Positions 23,863 to 34,300 of a stretch of 64,000 nucleotides of DNA are shown here, one piece after another. A program made the position numbers and the translations under genes. Position 1 is the first letter of the stretch, and every line of letters starts with the position of its first letter. Source of the DNA: Collinsella aerofaciens (GTDB taxonomy: Bacteria; Actinomycetota; Coriobacteriia; Coriobacteriales; Coriobacteriaceae); the NCBI RefSeq assembly GCF_015546965.1, contig NZ_JADMUF010000009.1, positions 1 to 64,000 on the forward strand, given 5' to 3'. A model generated the notes under the pieces. The model worked only from the letters and a program-made list of their open reading frames with translations, was not told the origin of the DNA and did not search any database.

Positions 23863-25092
23863 ATGCGCATCCTCAATATCTCGGCACAAAAACCAGATAG
23901 CACCGGCAGCGGCACCTACCTTGCCGCGCTCGTGCGCGAACAGATCGAGACGGGGCATCGCGCCGCCGTGCTTTGCGGCGCGGCTCCGGGTGATACCCAA
24001 GGCGAGCTGGACCGACGTGCTGCCGTGTTTGCCGTACCGTTCGAGTCGCCCGAGCTGCCGTTTCCCATCTGCGGTATGTCCGATGTCATGCCCTATCCCT
24101 CTACACGCTATCGTGATCTGACGCCTTCGATGCTCAAGGCATTTGAGCGGGCATTTGCTGCTGCAATCGATCGGGCGGTGGCTGAGTTTCGGCCCGATCT
24201 GGTGCTCTGCCATCACCTGTATCTGGTGACCGCATTGGCGCGCGAGTGTGTCCGGGGCGTGCCAGTTGTTGCAGTGTGCCATTCGACCGACCTGCGCCAG
24301 CTGCGTTCGCATGCGCTCGAGCGCGATCGCATCGTAAGTGCGGTTCGTCGGCTCGATGCCGTCTTTGCGCTCCATGCTGAGCAGGCTGAGCAGATTAGCC
24401 TGGTGTGCGGCGTCGATACCGATCGCATCCACGTGATTGGGACGGGCTACGACCATCGCGTCTTCTGTCGCGACGCAAGCGTGGCGAGGCAGCCGGGATC
24501 GCTTGTGTACGTGGGCAAGATTTGCTTTAAAAAGGGCGTCGAGTCGCTGGTTCGAGCCGTGTCATTGCCGATTGACGATGGCGTCCGCCCATCTGGCTTG
24601 GTACTTGTGGGCGGCCGCGGGGACGATGCCGAGTACGCGCGTATCGAGCGCTTGACCGCGGCCTCGGATGTGCCGGTGACGCTGGCGGGGCGCCTGGATA
24701 GCGATGAGCTCGTGCGTGCCTACCGCAGTTCCGACGTTTTTGTGCTGCCTTCGTTTTACGAGGGTCTGCCGCTCGTGACGATTGAGGCCCTCGCGTGCGG
24801 CTGCAAAGTTGTGGCGACCGATTTGCCCGGCGTTCGTCCCTGGATGGAGGCGATGCTTCCCGGTGCTCCCGTGACGTGGGTGGCGTCGCCGCGTATGACG
24901 GATGTCGACACGCCCGTGGCGGCCGACCTTCCGTTGTTTGAGCGCGCACTGGCAGATGCTATCGCGCAGGCGCTTGCGGCTCCGCCTTCGACGTTCGAGC
25001 CGTCGGCGGTCTCTTGGGAAGCGTGCCTGGCGCGTATACTTAAAGTCGTTGATTTGTTGGAAGGGAGGTTCGTATGGCTAAGGACACCATGA
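23863..25092 (+). CDS. GT4-family glycosyltransferase
   Basis: A 409-residue GT-B fold glycosyltransferase. The N-terminal domain starts MRILNISAQKPDSTGSGTY, with the Gly-rich acceptor loop; the C-terminal domain has LVYVGKICFKKGVESLVRA, the donor-binding VFVLPSFYEGLPLVTIEALACG (family EX7E motif) and VVATDLPGV. Donor and acceptor are unknown. It starts 14 bases after the activase gene and its last 19 bases overlap the selD start, so selD translation is coupled to it. Its place inside a selenium/reductase operon is unusual for a cell-envelope enzyme. Confidence 0.82.
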   Translation: MRILNISAQKPDSTGSGTYLAALVREQIETGHRAAVLCGAAPGDTQGELDRRAAVFAVPFESPELPFPICGMSDVMPYPSTRYRDLTPSMLKAFERAFAAAIDRAVAEFRPDLVLCHHLYLVTALARECVRGVPVVAVCHSTDLRQLRSHALERDRIVSAVRRLDAVFALHAEQAEQISLVCGVDTDRIHVIGTGYDHRVFCRDASVARQPGSLVYVGKICFKKGVESLVRAVSLPIDDGVRPSGLVLVGGRGDDAEYARIERLTAASDVPVTLAGRLDSDELVRAYRSSDVFVLPSFYEGLPLVTIEALACGCKVVATDLPGVRPWMEAMLPGAPVTWVASPRMTDVDTPVAADLPLFERALADAIAQALAAPPSTFEPSAVSWEACLARILKVVDLLEGRFVWLRTP

Positions 25093-26129
25093 GGCTCACG
25101 TCTATGACGGCCGCGAGCGGTTGAGCCGCTAAGTTGGCTCCTGGAGCCCTCGCCCAGGTCCTGGGCGACTTGCCAAATGTGCATAACGACAACTTGCTCG
25201 TGGGGTTCGATACCTCTGACGATGCGAGTGTCTTCCGCGTAGGGGAGAACCTGGGGCTTGTGCAGTCCATCGACTTCTTCCCGCCGATGGTCGACGACCC
25301 GTTTCTGTTTGGCCAGATTGCCGCGGCCAACTCGCTGTCGGACATCTACGCCATGGGCGGGCGGCCGAGCCATGCCATGAACCTACTCTGCATACCCAGT
25401 TGTCTGGGCATCGAGGTTGCCGGTCAGATTCTGGCGGGCGGCGCCGACAAGTGCGTCGAGGCGGGTTGCTCCATCGCGGGCGGCCATACCATCAACGACG
25501 ACGAGCCCAAGTACGGCCTGTCCGTGAGCGGCTTTGTCGCGCTCGACCGCATGCTCGCCAACAGCGGCGCGCGCGTGGGCGATGTCCTGCTGCTGACCAA
25601 AGCGGTCGGCTCGGGCATTATCACCACGTCCATTAAGGGCGAGCTTATCGAGCAGGACGAGGCCGCAGCCATGTTTGACTCGATGCGCACGCTCAACGAG
25701 GCGCCGATTCGTCTGTCCGAGGGACTTGAGCTTCACGGCTGTACCGATATCACAGGCTTTGGCCTGATCGGGCATGCATGCGAGATGGCCGAGGGTTCGG
25801 GCGTGCAGATTGAGCTTGCGTCCGGGGTGGTGCCGCTCTTTGATCAGGTGCTCGACATGGCGCGTCTGGGCATTATCCCGGCGGGTGCCTACCGCAACCA
25901 GGACTTCTTTGGCCCGCGCGTGGCGGCCGACGATGACTTGGAGCCGAGCATGTTGGATGCACTGTACGATCCGCAGACCTCGGGCGGGTTGCTCATTGCG
26001 GCGTCTGCCGCCGATGTGGATGAGCTTGCGAGCCGCCTGCATGCCGAAGGTCGCATCGCCGCCGTTGTCGGTCGCGTGTGCGAGCCGGTGCCGGACGGTC
26101 CCGCTGTTCGCGTTGTACGTTCGTTGTAA
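25074..26129 (+). CDS. selD: Selenophosphate synthase, itself a selenoprotein (Sec17)
   Basis: A 351-residue enzyme making selenophosphate from selenide and ATP. Read from the ATG at 25074 (GGAAGGGAGG upstream), codon 17 is an in-frame TGA (25122-25124) at exactly the catalytic Cys/Sec position of SelD, followed by the conserved Lys20 (G-U-A-A-K). Reading through gives SelD sequence without a break: GFDTSDDASVFRVG, SIDFFPPMVDDPFLFGQIAAANSLSDIYAMGG, AGGHTINDDEPKYG, DITGFGLIGHA, and DPQTSGGLLIA. A bSECIS-like hairpin follows the UGA. A conventional caller would start downstream and lose the active site. The product feeds SelA and may also feed YedF-linked selenium use. Confidence 0.95.
25122..25168 (+). 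promoter_or_regulatory. UGA selenocysteine codon and bSECIS hairpin of selD
   Basis: TGA at 25122-25124 is followed by TCGCCCAG (25150-25157), loop GTC and CTGGGCGA (25161-25168), a perfect 8-bp stem with a G-U in the apex, 25 bases after the UGA. A smaller GGCTCC/GGAGCC stem lies between. The distance and apical GU fit SelB-binding bacterial SECIS elements. Confidence 0.75.
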
Positions 26130-26139
26130 TCGTTAATTT

Positions 26140-26162
26140 GACCGCCGCGTTCTGGGGCGGTC
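26140..26162 (+). other. Small stem-loop between selD and yedF
   Basis: GACCGCC (26140-26146) pairs with GGCGGTC (26156-26162). No T-run, so it is probably not a terminator. Confidence 0.35.
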
Positions 26163-26181
26163 TCATTCGAAAGGAATAACT

Positions 26182-26808
26182 ATGTCTACCAAAATTGAAG
26201 TCAATGCCATGGGCGATGCCTGCCCGCTGCCCGTCGTCAAGACGCTTAAGGCACTCAAACAGCTTAATGGCGAGGGCGCCGTCGTGACTGCGGTCGATAA
26301 CGAGACCGCCGTCAAGAACATCTCCAAGATGGCGCAGGAGAAGGGCTGCACGGCCTCGGTCGAGAAGATCTCGGACGCCGAGTGGCACGTGACTGTCGTG
26401 ACCGCCGGTGCCGTGGCCGTTGCGGACCCCGAGCAGGACGGTGTTGCTTTTTGCGACGCCAGCGCCGGCAAGGGCAAACTCGTCATTTCCGTCTACACCG
26501 ATTGCATGGGCCGTGGCGACGACGAGTTGGGCCACAAGCTCATGAAGGCGTTTATCTTTGCCGTGACGCAGCAGGAGGAGCTGCCCGCGACTATGCTGTT
26601 CTACAACGGCGGCGCCAAGCTCACCGTCGAGGGCTCGCCGGTGCTCGACGACCTGAAGGGCCTGGCCGAGCAGGGCGTCGAGATCCTCACCTGCGGCACC
26701 TGCCTCGATCACTATGGCATTAAGGACCAGCTGGCGGTGGGCGAGGTCACCAACATGTACGTGATCGTGGAGAAGATGGAGCAGGCCGTGCGCGTTGTGC
26801 GCCCGTAG
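26182..26808 (+). CDS. yedF: Selenium metabolism protein YedF (TusA domain plus DsrE-like domain)
   Basis: A 208-residue protein. The N-terminal TusA-like domain carries the catalytic-cysteine motif GDACPLPVVK (Cys at residue 14). The C-terminal DsrE-like half has VYTDCMGRGDDELG, FYNGGAKLTVEGS and EILTCGTCLDHYGI with a CxxC. YedF proteins occur next to selD and are thought to carry selenium or sulfur between a desulfurase and SelD; this is family-level inference. The ATG at 26182 has GAAAGGAA upstream. It lies between selD and the desulfurase-like gene. Confidence 0.92.
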   Translation: MSTKIEVNAMGDACPLPVVKTLKALKQLNGEGAVVTAVDNETAVKNISKMAQEKGCTASVEKISDAEWHVTVVTAGAVAVADPEQDGVAFCDASAGKGKLVISVYTDCMGRGDDELGHKLMKAFIFAVTQQEELPATMLFYNGGAKLTVEGSPVLDDLKGLAEQGVEILTCGTCLDHYGIKDQLAVGEVTNMYVIVEKMEQAVRVVRP

Positions 26809-26827
26809 CGTATTGGTTGGAGTTGCC

Positions 26828-27079
26828 ATGAGGGAGAAGCGCCCGGCGCTTGTCATCACGTTTCCTACCACGGCGGCCGCCATGGGCTGCGAGTCCCTGT
26901 GTATCGAGCGCGGCCTTCCCGGGCGAACGATTCCCGTGCCCGGGGAGGTCGCCGCTGGCTGCGGTCTGGCGTGGAAAGCCCTGCCTGCAGATGAGGACCT
27001 GCTGCGCGGCGAGCTTGCTGCGGCAGGCGTTCCCACTGAGGGCTTTACGGTGATCGACATGTGGGAGGTCGTGCGATGA
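26828..27079 (+). CDS. DUF3343 family protein
   Basis: An 83-residue protein. Motifs FPTTAAAMGCESLCIERGLPGRTIPVPGEV, abbreviated as FPTTAAAM and IPVPGEV, and CGLAWKA are the DUF3343 signature. The family is repeatedly found with selD, yedF and csd-like genes and has been proposed to help selenium or sulfur relay; no activity is established. The ATG at 26828 lies 19 bases after yedF with a TTGGAG site, and its stop overlaps the next start (ATGA). Confidence 0.8.
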   Translation: MREKRPALVITFPTTAAAMGCESLCIERGLPGRTIPVPGEVAAGCGLAWKALPADEDLLRGELAAAGVPTEGFTVIDMWEVVR

Positions 27080-28218
27080 TCTACCTGGATAACGCGGCGA
27101 CGACTATGCATAAGCCGCAAACGGTCATCGATGCCGTGACCCAGGCGATGTGCTCGCTCGGCAATGCCGGACGCGGCGCGACGTCGGGTGCGCTCGATGC
27201 GGCGCGTACCATCCACGGCTGCCGCGCCAAGCTTGCGCGCTTGCTGGGCTGCCCGCGGGCCGATCATGTTTGTTTTACGCCCAACTCCACCGCGGCGCTC
27301 AATACCGTCATCAATGGCGTGGTGCGCCCCGGCGACCGCGTGGTCACGACGGTGCTCGAGCACAACTCCGTGCTGCGTCCGCTCAACCGCCTGGCGGCAG
27401 AGCAGGGCGTGACCGTTGAGCATGCGGGCTGCGACGCGAACGGCGTGCTCGACTACGACGAGCTCGAGCGGCTGGTCACGTCCGGTACGCGCGCCGTGGT
27501 GGTGACGCACGCCTCCAATGTGACCGGTAACGCGGTCGACATTGCGCGCGTGGTGGCCATCGCGCATGCGGCCGGCGCGTTGGCGATCGTCGATGCTTCG
27601 CAGTCTGCCGGCACGGCGAAGATTGACATGCGGGGCATGGGGCTCGACATTGTATGCTTTACCGGCCATAAGGGGCTTATGGGTCCGCAGGGTACCGGTG
27701 GCCTGGCCGTGGCTGAGGGCGTCGACGTGGCGCCGTGGGCCATGGGCGGCACGGGTGTGCACAGCTTCGATGCGTTGCAGCCGATGGAGTGGCCTACGCG
27801 ACTGGAAGCGGGCACACTTAACGGCCATGGTATCGCAGGTCTTTCCGCCGGTCTCGACTTTATCGAGGCCCAGGGCGGGGTTGAGGCGATTGCGGCTCAC
27901 GAGCGCGCGCTGGCCGATCGTTTCCTCGCTGGCGTGCGCGAGATTCCGGGCATTACGCTCTACGGCGCCTTTGACCAGCCAGCGCGCTCGGCAATCGTTT
28001 CGCTCAACGTGGGCGATGTCGATTCGGCTGAGATTTCCGACGCGCTTATGCAAGGGTGGGGGATTGCGACGCGCCCCGGTGCCCATTGCGCTCCGCTCAT
28101 GCACCGCGCGCTGGGGACCGAGCGCCAGGGCGTGGTTCGCTTCTCGTTTGGTTATTTCAACACGGATGAGGAAGTCGACACGGCGATTGAGGCTCTGCGC
28201 GATTTGAGCTGCGATTAG
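27076..28218 (+). CDS. Cysteine desulfurase/selenocysteine lyase family protein (class V PLP)
   Basis: A 380-residue class V aminotransferase-fold enzyme. The N-terminus MIYLDNAATT is typical; the PLP lysine lies in CFTGHKGLMGPQGTGG, preceded by IVDASQSAG. The active-site cysteine of this subgroup is likely in RPGAHCAPLMHRALGT near the C-terminus. It belongs to the group often called Csd that sits beside yedF and selD, and probably frees sulfur or selenium for YedF/SelD. The start at 27076 overlaps the stop of the DUF3343 gene. End of the selenium operon. Confidence 0.88.
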   Translation: MIYLDNAATTMHKPQTVIDAVTQAMCSLGNAGRGATSGALDAARTIHGCRAKLARLLGCPRADHVCFTPNSTAALNTVINGVVRPGDRVVTTVLEHNSVLRPLNRLAAEQGVTVEHAGCDANGVLDYDELERLVTSGTRAVVVTHASNVTGNAVDIARVVAIAHAAGALAIVDASQSAGTAKIDMRGMGLDIVCFTGHKGLMGPQGTGGLAVAEGVDVAPWAMGGTGVHSFDALQPMEWPTRLEAGTLNGHGIAGLSAGLDFIEAQGGVEAIAAHERALADRFLAGVREIPGITLYGAFDQPARSAIVSLNVGDVDSAEISDALMQGWGIATRPGAHCAPLMHRALGTERQGVVRFSFGYFNTDEEVDTAIEALRDLSCD

Positions 28219-28254
28219 ACCAACCTTCTGCGCCCTTAGATAAACCGTTTGCGC

Positions 28255-28342
28255 AACCTTCCCGCATTGTCGCTTATACAGGGTATTGTGAGATGATGGC
28301 CCGCACTGGGTCCTCGGTATCTTTGCGAATTGCGGGAAGGTT
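28255..28342 (+). promoter_or_regulatory. Inverted repeat enclosing the leader and ribosome site of the giant gene
   Basis: AACCTTCCCGCA (28255-28266) is perfectly complementary to TGCGGGAAGGTT (28331-28342). The right arm contains the GGGAAGG ribosome binding site of the start codon at 28346. A TATACA -10-like hexamer (28275-28280) lies between the arms, so the repeat is either an RNA stem hiding the ribosome site (if transcription starts upstream) or a pair of protein sites. Confidence 0.6.
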
Positions 28343-28345
28343 CCT

Positions 28346-31300
28346 ATGAACAGGATCACTGCTGCCCTCTATAGGTTTTTGGTCGTCTATCTTTCGGTCG
28401 CGATGGTCGTGACCTCGATACCCCTTGCGCCCAGCACGGCCTATGCCGATGATACCGAGGCGCTTGCTGTCGAAAACGAGGCCCAAGAGACCGACTCGGA
28501 CTCTGACGCTGATGCCAAGACGGGCGATAGCGCGTCGTCTTCGGGGGAGGGCGGTTCATCCGCAACTTCCGACACGACTGATGACGCTCAGAACAAATCG
28601 TCCAGCTCTGATGCCAGCACTCCCGCGTCGAGTCTGGCCCAAGACCTTGCGGGCGCTGCTACCGATTCGGATGCCGCAAGGAGCCTGGCTGCTACGGCGG
28701 AGCCCCCGTCCGACGACAGCGAAGTCGATGCCCTCACGTACGAGCCAACGGTCTACGAGTATGCCAAGTTCATGCCGAACTACTATCTGTATCCGTGCGA
28801 CGCAGACGGAAATCTCACGGTAGAGGTTGATGAGAACAACCCGCGCGAGAACTCCGTCGACGGCCGAATGGTAACGAATTTGATTATCGATTACAGGACG
28901 GATCTGGTCGACGTACAGCTCTGTGCCGATTCGACTAATCTGCGCTCAGTGCGCTTTGAGAACAGTTCAATTTCTAAAATCGGAACACACGCCTTCTATA
29001 ACTGCCCGAACCTTACCGATATCAGCCTTTCCGGTATGGCTATCGGTCACATCGGGAAAGAGGCATTCTATGGCTGCAAGTCGCTTACGAGTTTGAACAT
29101 CAACGAGGTTGCCACCATTGGCTCTATGGGCGACGCCGCGTTTGCCGAGAGTGGACTGGTGTCGACGGGACTCGATAAGGTTGTTGGCCTCACGTCGATT
29201 CCTCTCATGGCCTACGACGGCTGCAAGGCTCTGACCGATACTGGTCTGGATAAGAATACCTCCATCACATCAATCGGTGCCGACGCGTTCAATAACTGCT
29301 CGCGCCTTGCGACGACGGGACTCGAGAGCAATACAACGGTCGAGACGCTCCGCGAATGCTGCTTCTCTGGGACCAATATGAGCGGCGGGCTGGCGCTGCC
29401 CCTTTATTCCAAGATCGAAGAACTGCCGAGTTGTGCGTTCTCTGACTCTAAGCTCGAAACCGTGTACCTTGGGTGTGACCATGCGGTGCTCATTAATTCC
29501 ACCACGTTTCCCAAGTACGACATGACGGTTATGGTTCCAGCCAAGATGGTTTCGCAATACGAAAGCGGCCGCCCCAAAGAGGTTTGGGAGAGTTGCAATG
29601 GCAGCCTGCCCGTTCCCGTGGGCAAGGTGCTCCAAAAGATTAAGGTCTCGCGCGATCCCGACAAGATGACCTATCAGCAGGGTGACACCATTTCGCTCGA
29701 GGGCATGAGCGTCACATTTCAATATCCTCATTCGACGACGGATGGCGACTACGAGGCTCTTATAAAGGAAGAGCTCGGCGAGTACTTTACGGCGTCCCCC
29801 TGCGACGGCGACGTCTTCGATGACTCGATGGACGGAGAGCCCATACAGCTGGTGTATGACGACGGCTACACACGCCTTGTCACGTACAGCAAGGGCAACC
29901 TGCAGCAGGCGGCCTACGAGTATGCCAAGCTCATGCCCAACTACTATCTGTATCCGTGCGACGCAAACGGAAACCTTACGGTAGAGATTGATGAGAACAA
30001 CCCGCGCGAGAACTCCGTCGACGGTCGAATGGTAACGAATTTGATTGTCGATTACGGAGTGGATGAAGTCGATGCACAGCTCTGTGCCGACTCGACCAAT
30101 CTGCGCTCAGTGCGCTTTGAGAACAGCTCCATTTCTAAAATTGGACTGCACGCCTTCTATAATTGCCCGAATCTCACCGATATCAGCCTTTCCGGCATGA
30201 CCATCGGTACCATCGGGAAAGAGGCATTCTATGGCTGCAAGTCGCTTACGAGCCTGAATATCAACGAGACCGCCACCATCGGCTCGATGGGCGAGGCTGC
30301 TTTTGCCGGGAGCGGGCTGGTTTCGACGGGACTCGACAAGATTGTTGGCCTCACATCGATTCCCGACAGGGCCTACGACGGCTGCAAAGCTCTGACCGAT
30401 ACCGGTCTGGACAAGAACACCTCCATTACATCGGTTGGCGTTTGCGCGTTCAGACACTGCTCGAGCCTTGCTACCACGGGGCTCGAGAGCAATACAACAG
30501 TCGAAACGCTTGGCCACACCTGCTTCTATGGCACTGACTTGAGTGGCGGGCTGACGCTTCCCTATAACTCCAAGATCGAGGAGCTGCCGGACAAGGCGTT
30601 TTGCGACACCAATCTCGAGACCGTATTTCTTGCCTGCAACCATGCGGTGCTCATTAACACCGACACGTTTCCCAAGTACAACATGACGGTTATGGTCCCC
30701 GCAAAGATGATTCCGAAGTATGCTAACGGGCATCCCAAAGCTGTTTGGGAGAGGTGCAATGGCTGCCTACCCGTCCCGGTGGGCAAGGTGCTCAAGAACG
30801 TTGAAATCTCGCACGATCCTACCAACATGACCTATGAGCCCGGGGACACCATTTCGCTCGAGGGGATGAGCGTCGAGCTCGATTACCCGCATTCGGTATC
30901 GATTTGGAACTACGAGGCCCTCATAAAGGAAGAGCTCGGCGAGTACCTTACGGCGACTCCCTGCGACGGTGATGTCTTTGACGAGTCGATGGACGGACAG
31001 CCCATCAAACTCGTGTATGACGATGGCTATTCGCATTTTGAAACCCAGACCAAGGGCACGCTACAGCTTAAGAAGCCCGCGCCGACATCGTTCCAGATCT
31101 CCTATGCCCAAACGATCGACAAAGGCGAACGCAAGCTGATGGACGGCGTTGAGCTGCCCGATGTTTCTGGCTCGATGACGCTCGATGCGGGCACCGAGGT
31201 CACGCTCGATGCCGGTTCTTTGGGGATGCTCAACGACAACCTTACCTTTAAGGGCTGGTATGATACCGAGTCCGGCGAGTACATTTCCAAAGAGACGGTC

Positions 31301-34300
31301 TACACGTTTACGCCGAATAAGGATCTGTCCCTCGAGGCGCGCTTTAAGCTCAAGGACTATGCGGTGCATGTCAACGATGCGCAGGCGACCGATTCGTCGC
31401 AGGATTTTGCGCACCTGAGTGTTGCCGCCCAAAACTGCTATCGCAATGCCGGCGAGACGGTTGAGGTTTCCGCCGTCACGGACAATGCCCTGTTCCTGGG
31501 CTGGTATCTGGGCGAGGGCGATGATGCGTACGCCGTGAGCGATCAGCTCGACTTTACCTATACGGTGGACAAGGCGGACGCGATTGTGTCCGAGGACAAA
31601 ACTGACGCGAGGATCGAGATCACGCCGCGCTACTGCGCCCCGCAGGCGAGCGTTGTGCTGAGTGTGGACGGGGTCGATGAGGACGGGCAGCCGCTCGGAC
31701 AGTTTCTCTCTACCGGTCTTTACGGTATTGGGTCGCGCGTAACGGTCGTGGCGGTGCCAATGCCTGGCTATGTGTTTGACTACGCGACCGATGCCCTCGG
31801 CAATGTTGTCTTTACCGGCGACGATGGTCCGTCCTACACGTTTGTGCTCGAGGGGGATGTGCAGTATACCGCGCATTTCCGCGAGGCGACTGACCCCGAC
31901 GAGTCACTCGCGGCGCTTAAGGCCGCGCTCATCGCCGCGATTACGGCTGCGGCCGTCCTCGCTACCATGTATGGGCTGGGCGAGATCGTCGACCCCATCG
32001 CGGCCGATGCGGTAATCGAGATCGGTATGGCCGACAACATCGAGGATGTTGCCGCTGTGGGCACCAAGGTGCTCAAGGAGATTAAAGACATCATCGACGA
32101 CCACAAGAAGCCCAAGCCTCATGGCGACCACAAGATCGAAATTATTGCCACCGCGCAGCCCGAGGTTGGCGGCGTCGTTACCGGAGGCGGTATCCACTAT
32201 GAGGGGACGGTCGCCACGCTCGAGGCTGTCGCAAATCCCGGCTATCGCTTCGTATGTTGGAAAGAGAACGGCGTCGAGGTCTCGACATCTCCTCTCAAGA
32301 CGATGACGATCACGGACCTGACGCCCGAGGTCGTAAAAATGACAGCCGTCTTTGAGAAAAAAGTCGAGGTCACGGCGGTCGCCGAAGCCGATGGCATCCA
32401 GGCCGATTTTTCGACAGGCTGCACCGCAAGCCCTGTAAAGCAGAGCATTACGCGTGGCGACCAGGCCATGGTCACCGCGAGCGAGGGCCCCGACTATGCC
32501 TTTGTGGGATGGTTCGAGGACGGTATCGAGGTTTCGCCCGAGCGTACGTATATCTTTAAGGCTGAGGTCGATCGCCATCTGGTTGCACGTTTCCGCAAGG
32601 CGGACAAGACCATTCTGGTAAACACCGATCCCTTCGACAGCGCCGAGGTCCTGTGCGATGGCTTGCCGGTCGTGGACGGCAAGGTTCGCGCGAAGGATGG
32701 AGACATTCTCACGTTTACGGTGCGGCCCAAGGTGCGCCCCGACAATCCGGAGAAGACGTACCGGTTTGTGGAGTGGCGCGAAACCGATGCACAGGGCATC
32801 ACGATTGCCAACAAGCAGGAAGTTTGCGAATACCGCGTTAACGGCAATGCCCGGATCGAGGCCGTGATGGACGGCAGGGATACGCATACTGTGCGTGCCG
32901 AGGCCGACCCGCTCGAGGGCGGCACCGTTACGCTGAAGCGCGGCGAGACTGCCGGCATGGTGCTCGAGGTTCCCGAAGGCGAGCGCGTGACCGCGGAGGC
33001 CACGCCATCCGAGGGCTATATCTTTGACGGTTGGTATCTGAGCAACGGCGGTTCGGATGTTACCTCGACGCTGGTTTCGAGCGAGCGCTCCTATTCCTTT
33101 GAGCCCATTACCGACTGCGTGATCCAAGCAAAGTTTACGCGTGCCTGCAAGGTGGACGTTGTCGTTGAGCCTGCCGCGGCCATGGCGGGCAAGTATTTGG
33201 TGCACGGCGAGGGCTACTGCATGAAGGGCGAGCCTGCCACGCTGAGCATTGAGCTCACGGCCGAGGCGAGCAAGCAATTTACCTTTAAGGGCTGGTACGA
33301 CGCCAAGACGGATCTGCTTTTAGGTACCGACCCGAGCTACCTTGAGTTCTATCCCGAGGACGTGGAATGTACCGTGCGTGCGGTGTTTGAGGAAAACACG
33401 TATACCGTGGAGGCAAAGGCCAAGAAGACCTTTGTGGAGCGCGGTACGGTCGAGATCGAGGGGCATCCGGGGGCATCTTCGGTTACCTGCGGATACGGCG
33501 ATACGGTGATACTCAAGGCGAAGCCCAACGACGGCTACCGCTTTGACCATTGGAAGGATGACTCCGGTGAGGAGTACGACACCGCCGAGCTGGTTGTTAA
33601 GGTTACCAAGAGCGATACCTATACCGCGATCTTTACCGACTCAAAGCCCGAGGTCATGGTCACGGCCGATTCGTGGCTCGGCGGTACCGTGACGTGCAAC
33701 GGGACCGTGGTGAAGCCTACGACCGATAAGTTCAAGCTGGGGGAGACCCTTACCCTGACGGCCAAGGCCCATCCAGGCTTTTTGTTCTGGGGTTGGTACG
33801 TCAATGGTCGCCTGAAGAGCCTTAAGCACGAGACCTCGTTGGTCGCCAAAGCTCGCGGTAAAACCGGGCACTGCGTTATTACCGCGGCCTTTGTGCCTAT
33901 TGATACCGTCTGCGTGCCCCTCGCCGATCCTGCGGAGGGCGGCACCGTCAAGGCGAGCCGAATCCTTGCCGACCGCGGCGCGGAGGTTGCCCTTAAGGCG
34001 ACGCCCAATCCCGGTTACGTCTTTACTGGTTGGTATACGGCCGACGGCACGTTTGAGTCTGCCGATGCGGAGTTCACCTGCCATCAGGAGCGCACCCATG
34101 TGCACGTCGCTCGCTTTATGGCAAAAAGCTATGAAGTCGACGCCACGACGGTAGTCGATTCCGGCACCGGTTCGCTGGTCGAATCGAGCGTCGCCGGCTG
34201 GGTCGAGGGTACAGGTACCGTTGAGGCGGGGCACGCCGCCACGCTGACGGCGCACACGCTTTCGGGCTTCGCGTTTGAGTATTGGGCCGATGCTTCGGGC

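Noticed and set aside
25122-25124. Stop codon near the start of selD suggesting a later start or a broken gene
   Set aside because: TGA at codon 17 matches the catalytic Sec position and is followed by a hairpin; a later start would delete the active site.
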